Shown here in pieces: positions 1-6,240 of a DNA stretch of 10,689 bases. The notes below the pieces were generated by a model. The model was not told where the DNA came from. It ran no database searches and worked only from the letters and a program-made list of their open reading frames with translations. The translations under genes were made by a program, and so were the position numbers. This stretch comes from Syntrophaceae bacterium (GTDB lineage: Bacteria; Desulfobacterota; Syntrophia; Syntrophales; UBA2185). Location: assembly GCA_003508565.1 (NCBI GenBank), contig DNUI01000199.1, forward strand, positions 26,757 through 37,445, read 5' to 3'. Each line of letters opens with the position of its first letter. The first letter of the stretch is position 1.

Positions 1-227
1 CACCAGTTGAAGACGATGTGCTGGGCAGGTTCGTAACAGCTGAGGCGGGAGCCAAGATCGGCATCGTACACGGGAACATTGGTGACCGGATGCCCCTGTT
101 CTTGAAGGACTGATTCAAGCTTTGCAACTTCCTGGAGAGCAAGATCGATATCGGAGGGATCCCATGATTGATCGATGTTGTGAAGCAATAAAACAGGTAG
201 GTCGGTGCGACCTCTTTTAAAAGACAT
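1..227 (-). CDS. ATP-grasp / D-alanine-D-alanine ligase-like protein, N-terminal part (cut by window edge)
   Basis: Seen: an open frame of 75 codons from ATG at 225-227 (minus strand) to the left edge with no stop. A strong Shine-Dalgarno GGAGGAGG lies at 237-244, nine bases upstream, which fixes the start. The protein begins MSFKRGRTDLPVLLLHNID and contains a stretch of the type LxEVAKLESVLQEQGHPV (about residues 32-49) and then QHIVFNW (about 69-75). A beta strand ending in HN, a helix that counts other residues against a 'long arm', and a V-FNW strand are typical of the N-terminal subdomain of D-Ala-D-Ala-ligase-like ATP-grasp proteins. The ATP-binding and catalytic domains lie outside the window, so substrate and reaction cannot be assigned. 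It could be a peptide or amino-acid ligase other than Ddl. Confidence 0.6.
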   Translation of the reverse strand, partial: MSFKRGRTDLPVLLLHNIDQSWDPSDIDLALQEVAKLESVLQEQGHPVTNVPVYDADLGSRLSCYEPAQHIVFNW

Positions 228-511
228 ATTGCACTACCTCCTCCTTGAAGGCTCGCCTGGAGCAGTTATTGATAACCTTCATATTTTTCAGAAGTCAGAC
301 CGCATCCCTGGTTAATGCCTGATGTGGTCGTTGCTCCCGGAAGTCGACAGTGCAATTGCGGCTTGCTCTAACAGCTCCTCAGAAATAGTAATTTCTGGGT
401 ACAAGATTTAGAGATATTACCTGTTAGAATGCCTTTTACTATGCCCTCGTTTTCATATTTTATGATGTGTCCCTTATAGCTAATTTTATTGAATAAATCA
501 AGCATTATTTT
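228..511. other. Intergenic region with nested inverted repeats
   Basis: This 284-bp gap lies between the start of the ATP-grasp gene and the end of the Fe-S protein gene, both on the minus strand. I find no coding frame that I trust. It holds several inverted repeats: GTTATTGATAAC at 265-276; GACCGCATC (298-306) with GATGTGGTC (321-329), complete as RNA on the plus strand with one G-U pair; TCTAACAG (367-374) with CTGTTAGA (421-428), enclosing a 7-bp hairpin CAGAAAT/ATTTCTG (380-386/391-397). The gap should contain the promoter of the ATP-grasp gene and any terminator of the Fe-S operon, but I cannot point to a convincing -35/-10 pair or a T-tailed terminator. Confidence 0.4.
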
Positions 512-1618
512 TTATTTATGCATCTTTTTTTTGTGTGCTCCTTTGTTCATTTGTAGAAAGCGTTCCAGTTTGCCTTTTTCCGAGAGAACCTTCAATCCCA
601 AATCTTTGCGTGTTGCAGGTATGTCAGGTGACTCTCTCCGCCTCACCAAAATCATGGCACCCGCCGGACACGCAGACACACAGAGTCCACAGCCGATGCA
701 CGTATTGATGTCAACTACGGCAAGGGAGTTCCGTATTTCAACAGCCTGCATGGGACACCGCTCATCCGCACAGATACCGCATCCCGTACAGGTGTTGCTA
801 TTGACTTGAGGCTGGAAGCCGCTCGTCGCGAATCCGTGTTCTAACTTAAGCCTGGTACGGCATGTCAGGATTATGCAGCAACAGGGACAGCAATTACAGA
901 TAAAGCCCGCCTTGTCTGCGCTATTGCTGCTGGTATGCACGAGCCCTGCTTCTTCAGCCTTATTGAGAACGTGCTGTGCCTCCTCCCTGTTTATTTCCCG
1001 GGCATAGCGGCGTTCCACCAGGAAGCGCGCCGGTCCGTCAAAGAATAAACATACTTCCCTGGGAGCATGACATGCACCAACACTGATACGGCAGGCGCAT
1101 TGAGCAAGGGCGATATATTCCGCCTTCTCAATTAACGTCGCCACCTCCTCATAGGGATGAATAGAGATGGTTGAATCTATTGCCTGTCCAACAGGTACAA
1201 CCCGTGCCATGGGTGTCGGGTTTCCCGCAAAGGATTCACCAAGGCCGTCTTTGCGATATTTTGTCCAGAGATTTCCTAATCGTTCGTGAAGAGGTGAGCC
1301 TTTCCCCCGCATCAGGGGATATTCAAACAAACCGGGAACGGTCGGGAGGAGACCGAAGAGCAGCGCGCCGTCCTTCTCGCAGGAAAAGATGACTGCCTTA
1401 TCCGCCATAAACTCGAGCAAGTATTCCGCTTCATCCACAGGAATACCGGCAGCAGATGCAATATCCTCGGCCGGTGTGGGTGTAAAGCTCATGTGGGCGG
1501 CAAGCTCCGCTTCTTCAGGTGTAAAGAGAAAGCGGAGGATTTCGTCAAAGGCTTTTGATTTCGGCGCACCGGAAGGGTGGGCATCCAGAATCTCGCGCAG
1601 TGTTTCATATACATCCAT
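512..1618 (-). CDS. Winged-helix plus ferredoxin-type multi-[4Fe-4S] cluster protein
   Basis: A cytoplasmic 368-residue iron-sulfur protein. Residues about 24-100 resemble a winged-helix domain (helix-rich, AEDIASAAGIPVDEAEYLLEF at about 50-70). A cysteine set C174, C176, C183 and C190 follows, then a dense run FICNCCPCCC at 239-248 plus C253. The C-terminal part has two ferredoxin motifs: C277, C280, C283, C288 (CX2CX2CX4CP, one residue longer than usual in the last gap) and C307, C310, C313, C317 (classical CX2CX2CX3CP). Two [4Fe-4S] clusters are therefore likely, and more metal sites are possible. The ATG at 1616-1618 begins nine bases after the hypB stop, with AAGGAA between them, so it is probably translated from the hypAB mRNA. 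Its role is not known to me. Electron transfer for, or redox sensing of, a nickel enzyme is inference from the operon. Proteins of this layout with an NCC-CCC run occur in anaerobes. Confidence 0.75.
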   Translation of the reverse strand: MDVYETLREILDAHPSGAPKSKAFDEILRFLFTPEEAELAAHMSFTPTPAEDIASAAGIPVDEAEYLLEFMADKAVIFSCEKDGALLFGLLPTVPGLFEYPLMRGKGSPLHERLGNLWTKYRKDGLGESFAGNPTPMARVVPVGQAIDSTISIHPYEEVATLIEKAEYIALAQCACRISVGACHAPREVCLFFDGPARFLVERRYAREINREEAQHVLNKAEEAGLVHTSSNSADKAGFICNCCPCCCIILTCRTRLKLEHGFATSGFQPQVNSNTCTGCGICADERCPMQAVEIRNSLAVVDINTCIGCGLCVSACPAGAMILVRRRESPDIPATRKDLGLKVLSEKGKLERFLQMNKGAHKKKMHK

Positions 1619-1627
1619 GATGATTCC

Positions 1628-2305
1628 TTATGTAACCGCTCGTTGATAGGCATTCATTTCTTCCGTGAGCCAGCTTGTCCACTTCTCTATCCCCTCACCT
1701 GTTTTGCAGGAAGCCTCAATGATAGTAATATTCGGATTCAGTTTTAAGGCTCTCTCTTTCAAGGCAGCCATGTCGAAATCGGCAATACCCATATAATCTA
1801 TTTTGTTCACCACAAGGACATCGCACACGTTGAAGATAAGCGGATATTTAAGCGGCTTGTCATCGCCTTCCGGAACACTTAGGATCATGGCGTTCTTTTG
1901 GGCGCCCGTGTCGAATTCAGCCGGACAGACAAGGTTTCCTATATTCTCGATTATGACGAGATCAAGATTTTCAAGATCCATTTCATCCAGAGCCATCTTA
2001 ATCATGGCAGCATCGAGATGACAGAATCCCCCTGTCTTTAATTGAACGGCGGGAATACCTTCCTGGACTACTTTTTCCGCATCCACCGTGGAGTCTATAT
2101 CGCCTTCGATTACTCCGATCCTGCGCGTATCCTGCATGCTGCGGATGGTGTTCACGATGAGACTTGTCTTGCCGCTTCCCGGCGAGGACATGAGGTTCAG
2201 CATAAAAACATTATGTATGCGGAGCATGTCTCTGATTTCATCTGCAAGATTCTTATTATCGGAAAGGATATCTTCCTTGATTTCTATCAAACGTATGTCT
2301 GCCAT
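1628..2305 (-). CDS. hypB: HypB, nickel-incorporation GTPase
   Basis: HypB is the GTPase that, with HypA, delivers Ni2+ to the large subunit of [NiFe]-hydrogenase in the cytoplasm. The 225-residue product shows the P-loop SSPGSGKT (40-47), the switch-region EGDIDSTVDA (67-76), the metal site GFCHLDA with C95 and H96, VCPAEFDTG with C127, and the guanine-specificity motif NKID (167-170). C95, H96 and C127 match the Cys-His-Cys metal site of the G domain in known HypB. The protein lacks both the N-terminal CXXCGC nickel motif of the E. coli protein and the histidine-rich stretch of other species, so it is a short form with only the G-domain metal site. A GAGG Shine-Dalgarno at 2313-2316 supports the ATG at 2303-2305. 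It lies 152 bp downstream of hypA on the same strand. hypC, D, E and F are not in the window. Confidence 0.95.
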   Translation of the reverse strand: MADIRLIEIKEDILSDNKNLADEIRDMLRIHNVFMLNLMSSPGSGKTSLIVNTIRSMQDTRRIGVIEGDIDSTVDAEKVVQEGIPAVQLKTGGFCHLDAAMIKMALDEMDLENLDLVIIENIGNLVCPAEFDTGAQKNAMILSVPEGDDKPLKYPLIFNVCDVLVVNKIDYMGIADFDMAALKERALKLNPNITIIEASCKTGEGIEKWTSWLTEEMNAYQRAVT

Positions 2306-2395
2306 TCTATAACCTCATTAATACGAAAATAGATTCCATATGCTCCTCTCTATCTCACTTTGCAAAAGGGAGACCCGTTAGGGATTACTATGGTT

Positions 2396-2411
2396 CCCCG
2401 TTTCCACGGGG
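2396..2411 (-). promoter_or_regulatory. Short hairpin with GNRA-type loop between hypA and hypB
   Basis: CCCCGT (2396-2401) and ACGGGG (2406-2411) form a 6-bp GC-rich stem. Read on the minus strand, in the hypA-hypB transcript, the four-base loop is GGAA, which fits the stable GNRA class. No T-run follows, so it does not look like an intrinsic terminator. It sits in the unusually long 152-bp gap between two genes that are otherwise expected to be cotranscribed, and could act as an mRNA-stability or processing element. Function is inference. Confidence 0.35.
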
Positions 2412-2457
2412 CAGGCTTCATTCCTTTGTTGTGCACCTGATGGGGCTATGGGGGTTA

Positions 2458-2808
2458 TTATGAGATTGTTATATCCTTGATATAAAATTCCCTCCCGGAG
2501 AGAAGCGACACCTTTACCCCGCTACAGCGAGGACAGGCGAAATCCCTCGAATCTCTTAGAGAGACCCCAAAAGTATTTTCACAATCTTTACACTGGAAGA
2601 CAATCGGTGATCTTTCTACGTCGATTATTGCTCCTTCGGCAATCGTGCCCTTGCTGAGATAGTCAAAGTAATGCTGAATACAGTCACCGACAAGCTCACT
2701 CAGTTCCCCTATCTTGAGATTGACAGCGAGAACCTTTTCCGCCTTGTGAGTCTGAGCATGTTTCAGAACAATAGTAAGAATGCTCTCTGTTACAGAAAGT
2801 TCATGCAT
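2458..2808 (-). CDS. hypA: HypA, hydrogenase nickel metallochaperone
   Basis: A 116-residue product of normal HypA length. It begins MHELS, so the N-terminal Met-His-Glu nickel ligands are present (H2). The zinc site is complete: C73 and C76 in CKDC, C92 and C95 in CPRC. HypA binds Ni2+ and passes it to the hydrogenase precursor together with HypB; in some bacteria the pair also supplies urease. GGAG at about 2818-2821, nine bases before ATG at 2806-2808, supports the start. It is the first gene of the minus-strand set hypA-hypB-FeS and is transcribed away from the DedA gene, with a 167-bp shared upstream region. No nickel-enzyme structural gene is visible, so the target is unknown. Confidence 0.95.
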   Translation of the reverse strand: MHELSVTESILTIVLKHAQTHKAEKVLAVNLKIGELSELVGDCIQHYFDYLSKGTIAEGAIIDVERSPIVFQCKDCENTFGVSLRDSRDFACPRCSGVKVSLLSGREFYIKDITIS

Positions 2809-2888
2809 TATTGTTATCTCCAGAAAATGTTCATTACACGAATGGAATGCAAAATAGCAATAGAAAAATATATAGATGAGCGTCTCTA

Positions 2889-2942
2889 TGTGTAGTGTAT
2901 TTCTTTATTATTGACATAAAAGTTCCTTTCCTATACTACACA
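2889..2942. repeat. Inverted repeat flanking the TTGACA box in the hypA/dedA divergent promoter region
   Basis: TGTGTAGTGTA at 2889-2899 and TATACTACACA at 2932-2942 are an inverted pair matching at 10 of 11 positions (the inner 8 bp TGTGTAGT/ACTACACA are exact). The centres are 43 bp apart, near four helical turns. The right arm overlaps the possible -10 box of the plus-strand promoter, and TTGACA (2911-2916) lies between the arms. That is the layout of a paired operator for a dimeric or looping regulator. It does not match the NikR consensus that I know, and no regulator gene is adjacent. Confidence 0.45.
2911..2937 (+). promoter_or_regulatory. Candidate sigma70 promoter for the DedA gene
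   Basis: A perfect -35 box TTGACA at 2911-2916 is followed after 15 bases by TATACT at 2932-2937 (5 of 6 to TATAAT). The spacer is shorter than the preferred 16-18, so the pair is plausible rather than certain. It would give a leader of about 30 bases before the ATG at 2976. Both boxes lie within or beside the arms of an 11-bp inverted repeat, so regulated expression is likely. Confidence 0.45.
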
Positions 2943-2975
2943 ACAAGAAACATAGTCGCGCTTTTGTAATATAAT

Positions 2976-3617
2976 ATGGAACTTATTGTTTATATCGCTG
3001 ATTTTTTTATTCATCTCGACCGGCACCTGGGTGTAATAATCCAATCATTTGGCAGTTGGACGTACTTCATCTTTTTCCTGGTTATCTTCTGCGAGACCGG
3101 TCTCGTCGTTACCCCCTTCCTGCCCGGAGATTCACTCCTCTTTGGGCTCGGTACATTTGCCGCATTAGGATTTCTTCAGATTGAATGGCTGCTGATTCTC
3201 CTGTCAATCGCTGCGGTAGCGGGCAATACCGTGAACTACGCGATAGGAAATTTTGTTGGGCCGAAAGTATTTCACAAGGAAAATGTCAGGTTTTTAAACA
3301 AAGAATATCTTAACCGAGCCCATGAATTTTATGAAAAACACGGGGGGAAAACGATAGTTTTAGCCAGGTTCATACCGATCATACGCACGTTTGCCCCTTT
3401 TGTGGCCGGAATCGGGAAAATGACCTATGTACGTTTTACCTTATACAATGTCCTGGGCAGTGTTGCCTGGATTACGATTTTTGTTGTGGGAGGCTATTAT
3501 TTCGGCAATCTGCCTTTTGTGAAGAGAAATTTCACGATTGTTATCTTCGCGATCATTATAATTTCAGTACTCCCTATAGTAATTGAATATTTCCGGCAGC
3601 GCCGTCAATTATCCTGA
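2976..3617 (+). CDS. DedA-family membrane protein
   Basis: A 213-residue inner-membrane protein of the DedA/SNARE-associated (VTT) superfamily, whose members include undecaprenyl-phosphate and phospholipid flippases. Seen: hydrophobic N-terminal segment, the conserved ETGLVVTPFLPGDSLLF (40-56) with acidic E40 and D52, a mid-protein NY (87-88), and the signature ARFIPIIRTFAPFVAG (130-145) with arginines R131 and R137, then two more membrane segments and a basic tail. This order and length fit the family well. The start is chosen by homology: the N-terminus MELIVYIADFFIHLD is typical, and an in-frame stop just upstream (2967-2969) excludes an earlier start. There is no recognisable Shine-Dalgarno before it. 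It is followed after 57 bp by the bactofilin-like gene, with which it may be cotranscribed. The substrate is not predictable. Confidence 0.9.
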   Translation: MELIVYIADFFIHLDRHLGVIIQSFGSWTYFIFFLVIFCETGLVVTPFLPGDSLLFGLGTFAALGFLQIEWLLILLSIAAVAGNTVNYAIGNFVGPKVFHKENVRFLNKEYLNRAHEFYEKHGGKTIVLARFIPIIRTFAPFVAGIGKMTYVRFTLYNVLGSVAWITIFVVGGYYFGNLPFVKRNFTIVIFAIIIISVLPIVIEYFRQRRQLS

Positions 3618-3674
3618 GAGGAACCGTAGGGAGAAGAAACAATAGAGATCTCAGTCCTAGAAAAGGAAAGAGGC

Positions 3675-4517
3675 ATGAAAAAAAAGACGGTACTGCTTCT
3701 CGTTGTGGGTTTATTGCTCTGTTTTGTCACGACAGTCCGAGCGGAAAGTTCAAATGTCGTGAAAATCGGCAGCGATGTGACTATCGAGGAGGGTACGAAG
3801 GTTCATAACGTCCTGGCATTTGGCGGACAGGTTACTGTAGATGGTGTTGTAGAAAACAATATTATTGCTATCGGCGGTTCCGTAGTCTTGACAAAAACAG
3901 CCGTGGTCAGCGGGGATGTTTTCACCCTGGGGGGCATTATTGTCAGAGGAAGGGGAGCTGAGGTACATGGTGATATTACCGAAATCAATGCCGATGATAT
4001 TTCTGCGGCTATCGCAAATGCCCTGAGTGAAGAATGGGAAGGATGGTCCTGGATTTTTGCCGTTGTTTCCATTTCCGTTTTTCTCGGTGTTCTGCTCCTG
4101 ACCATCCTGATTGTCTTACTGATTCCAAAGCCGGTGCGGCTTGTTGCGTCGGCTGTTAAGGAAAAGACTTTCAAGGTTACTATATGGGGTATCATCGGGC
4201 TTGTATTGGTTGTGCCTTTAGCGGTGCTGCTGGCAGTTTCGGTCGTCGGTATCGTGTTAATTCCGTTAGAAATGGCTTTAGTCCTTTGTGCGGTTCTCTT
4301 CGGCTTCATTGCGGTATCGCAGCTTGTGGGCAGGAAATTATTCACTATTCTCAAAAGACAGGATCAGAGCATGATGAAGGAAACGATCTGGGGGCTTATT
4401 ATCCTGTGGCTGATCGGATGGATACCATACGTGGGCTGGATGGTCAAGATGTGTGTCATAGTTATCGGCTTTGGAGGTGTGCTCTTGACCCGTTTCGGTA
4501 CCACTCAGCACATGTAG
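3675..4517 (+). CDS. Exported bactofilin-like beta-helix protein with C-terminal membrane segments
   Basis: The 280-residue product starts with a signal peptide (MKKK, hydrophobic core to about residue 18, likely cleavage after VRA at 23). Residues about 27-102 show repeated short strands with G-N/G-D turns (VLAFGGQVTVDG, IIAIGGSVVL, VFTLGGIIVRG), the pattern of a bactofilin-type left-handed beta-helix. From about 126 to 275 there are four or more hydrophobic segments (127-150, 169-215, 238-258, 258-272). Classical bactofilins are cytoplasmic cytoskeletal polymers. A signal peptide ahead of the repeats would place them outside the cytoplasm, anchored by the C-terminal half. The start has AGGAAAGAGG upstream. 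It may be cotranscribed with the DedA gene. Function is unknown; a role in envelope structure or polymer export is a guess. Confidence 0.7.
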   Translation: MKKKTVLLLVVGLLLCFVTTVRAESSNVVKIGSDVTIEEGTKVHNVLAFGGQVTVDGVVENNIIAIGGSVVLTKTAVVSGDVFTLGGIIVRGRGAEVHGDITEINADDISAAIANALSEEWEGWSWIFAVVSISVFLGVLLLTILIVLLIPKPVRLVASAVKEKTFKVTIWGIIGLVLVVPLAVLLAVSVVGIVLIPLEMALVLCAVLFGFIAVSQLVGRKLFTILKRQDQSMMKETIWGLIILWLIGWIPYVGWMVKMCVIVIGFGGVLLTRFGTTQHM

Positions 4518-4924
4518 TCCTACCTGTGGTCCTTATTGCAACATCATCCTGGTTATTATAAAAAGTAGTTCAAAAAGAGTTTTTAGAAAATACCACTTTG
4601 TCATTTCAACCCCTATGTGTTCACTCAGGATAAATTCCGGGAGAAATATTTAAGATCCATCCCTATAGATAGGAACAGGATTTCGTGCTCTGCTTCTTAG
4701 GACGAAGCGAGGCCTGACTTATCCGCCGTGCCGGAGATAGTAGAGCGGTGGTCAAACATGTGGAGAACACCCCGGCAATCGGAGACGTGTGCTCGTACGC
4801 CGCTTTCAGGGAAGGGGCTGCTCAAAAATACATAAAAATGTGCATTCTTGCTTGACAGGGAAGCAACAATTTTTTAAAGTAGCTGCCATGATTATTAATC
4901 AAATATTTTGAGGAGGTCGGAGCA
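4518..4924. other. 407-bp intergenic region upstream of the liv operon
   Basis: No convincing gene lies here. A 35-codon frame from GTG 4748 to TGA 4853-4855 (open upstream to about 4718) runs into the -35 box and has no family that I recognise. Structure seen: a small hairpin CCTATAGATAGG (about 4662-4673); GCTTC/GAAGC around 4692-4707; and TGCCGG (4729-4734) with CCGGCA (4772-4777), extendable by CCG/CGG across a two-base bulge, enclosing GGTG/CACC (4747-4750/4768-4771). The right end holds the candidate liv promoter. The middle could be a structured RNA or decayed sequence. I recognise no riboswitch class. Confidence 0.4.
4852..4880 (+). promoter_or_regulatory. Candidate sigma70 promoter of the liv operon
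   Basis: TTGACA (4852-4857), a 17-base spacer and TAAAGT (4875-4880, 4 of 6 to TATAAT) form a well-spaced promoter. It would give a leader of about 38 bases before the substrate-binding protein ATG at 4925, which has the strong Shine-Dalgarno GAGGAGG at 4911-4917. Confidence 0.5.
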
Positions 4925-6127
4925 ATGAAAAGGTATGCGTTAATTGTTTTCAGTGTTGTATGCATTATGGGTATCATGACACTCGGGGCATCACCCGCGG
5001 CTGCGGTGAAGATAGGCATTGTTCTGCCTCTCACAGGTGCCGAAGCGAAATTTGGAGAGATTGAAAAACGCTCCTTTGAGATGGCCGTGGAGGAGATCAA
5101 TAAACAGGGCGGCATTAAAGGGGAAAAGATCGAGTTGCTTATAGAAGACGACACGGGGCGTCCTGAAGTGGGGCGATCGGTCGCGGAAAAGTTGATCAAC
5201 AAAGATAAGGTTGTCATGCTTGGCGGTGGGTATTCAAGTTCCGTCACGTATGCCGTAGCCGGTGTGGCCCAGCAGAACCGCATACCGTTTCTTGTCAATA
5301 CGGGTGCCGCCGATAAAATTACCACCTCAGGCTGGGACTATGTCTTCCGGCTGAATCCTCCGGCCAGTGAATACGCAGGGGCGATTGAATCACTTCTTAC
5401 TGAAGTAATAAAACCACAAACGGTTGTCATTCTCCATGAAAATTCCCTGTTCGGAACGTCAGCCGCCCAAGCATTTGAAAAAACCTGCGAGAAGTTAGGA
5501 TATAAGGTACTTCTCAAGCAAGGATATGAAGCCGGCGGAATTGATTTCAAACCCGTTCTCATCAGTGTTAAAAAGCTCAACCCAGATATAATTTATATGG
5601 TATCTTATATCATGGATGCTTCTCTGCTCATGAAACAGTCGAAAGAATTAAAATTAACACCGAAGATGTTTATCGGCGGGGCAGCGGGCTTCACCATGCC
5701 GGAATTCAGGAAGAATGCAGGGGTTGCGTCCGAGAAAGTAATATCGGCCACTCTCTGGTACCAGAATCTGAAGTATCCGGGGGCGATGCAGTATTTCAAG
5801 AATTACAAAGCCAAGTATAAGGACGACACGGAATATCACGGCGCAGAAGCCTATGCGGCCGCGCAGATTATCGCCGATACCCTGAATCGCGCGAAATCGT
5901 TTAAACCTGAAGATATCAAACAGGCGTTGTCCGAAACCTATGCGATGACCGTTTTTGGCCCGGTTAAATTCATATCCTACGACAAGTTTAAGAATCAGAA
6001 CAAGCTGCCTACCTACGTTGTGCAGTGGATAGACGGAAAGCTAGAGTTAGTCTGGCCTTCCGATATAGCCACAAAAAAATTCGCATATCCCGTAGACTGG
6101 ATGAAAACCTGGAAATACACGCGATAG
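4925..6127 (+). CDS. ABC transporter substrate-binding protein, branched-chain amino acid (HAAT) type
   Basis: The periplasmic receptor of the following ABC importer, a 400-residue Leu/Ile/Val-binding-type protein (Peripla_BP_6 family). Seen: signal peptide with likely cleavage after ASPAAA (residue 27), then VKIGIVLPLTGAEAKFGE (28-45), the typical start of the mature protein. GGYSSSVTYAVAGVAQQ (101-117) and IPFLVNTGAADKIT follow, then HENSLFGTSAA (about 171-181) and a YMVSY segment before MDASLLMKQSKEL. The serine cluster S104-S106 and T126 are placed where this family binds the ligand alpha-carboxylate. There is no lipobox cysteine, so the protein is soluble in the periplasm. It is the first gene of the liv operon and precedes a strong hairpin. 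The ligand may be a branched-chain amino acid, but paralogues of this family bind amides, aromatic acids and other compounds, so I do not assign livK. Confidence 0.9.
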   Translation: MKRYALIVFSVVCIMGIMTLGASPAAAVKIGIVLPLTGAEAKFGEIEKRSFEMAVEEINKQGGIKGEKIELLIEDDTGRPEVGRSVAEKLINKDKVVMLGGGYSSSVTYAVAGVAQQNRIPFLVNTGAADKITTSGWDYVFRLNPPASEYAGAIESLLTEVIKPQTVVILHENSLFGTSAAQAFEKTCEKLGYKVLLKQGYEAGGIDFKPVLISVKKLNPDIIYMVSYIMDASLLMKQSKELKLTPKMFIGGAAGFTMPEFRKNAGVASEKVISATLWYQNLKYPGAMQYFKNYKAKYKDDTEYHGAEAYAAAQIIADTLNRAKSFKPEDIKQALSETYAMTVFGPVKFISYDKFKNQNKLPTYVVQWIDGKLELVWPSDIATKKFAYPVDWMKTWKYTR

Positions 6128-6141
6128 AGTCATACCGTCAA

Positions 6142-6175
6142 TGAACTGCCGCCCCGGTATCGTGGCGGCAGTTCA
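6142..6175 (+). promoter_or_regulatory. Strong intercistronic hairpin after the binding-protein gene
   Basis: TGAACTGCCGCC (6142-6153) pairs perfectly with GGCGGCAGTTCA (6164-6175), a 12-bp stem with a 10-base loop, 15 bases after the substrate-binding-protein stop and 65 bases before livH. The tail AATAAACTG has no T-run, so it is unlikely to be a full intrinsic terminator. Its most probable role is to protect the 3' end of the binding-protein mRNA and set a high binding protein to permease ratio, as REP hairpins do after malE. The role is inference; the stem is plain in the sequence. Confidence 0.7.
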
Positions 6176-6240
6176 AATAAACTGAATAATACGTTGTAAT
6201 TTCAAGAAATACTTCAGGGCTTTTTCGAAAGGACCATCAC

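Noticed and set aside
2970..2975. TATAAT directly before the DedA ATG as a -10 box
   Set aside because: Transcription would start after the ATG, so it cannot serve this gene; it also has no matching -35.
3803..4354. 183-codon minus-strand frame within the bactofilin-like gene
   Set aside because: Low-complexity Thr/Ser/Pro-rich product antisense to a gene with a signal peptide, SD and membrane helices; it is a shadow frame.
4575..4587. AAAAAGAGTTTTT as terminator of the bactofilin-like gene
   Set aside because: Five A-T pairs with a three-base loop and no GC stem; too weak to call a terminator.
4748..4855. Small gene of 35 codons (GTG start) before the liv operon
   Set aside because: No recognisable family, weak start and overlap with the promoter; kept only as a finding on the gap.
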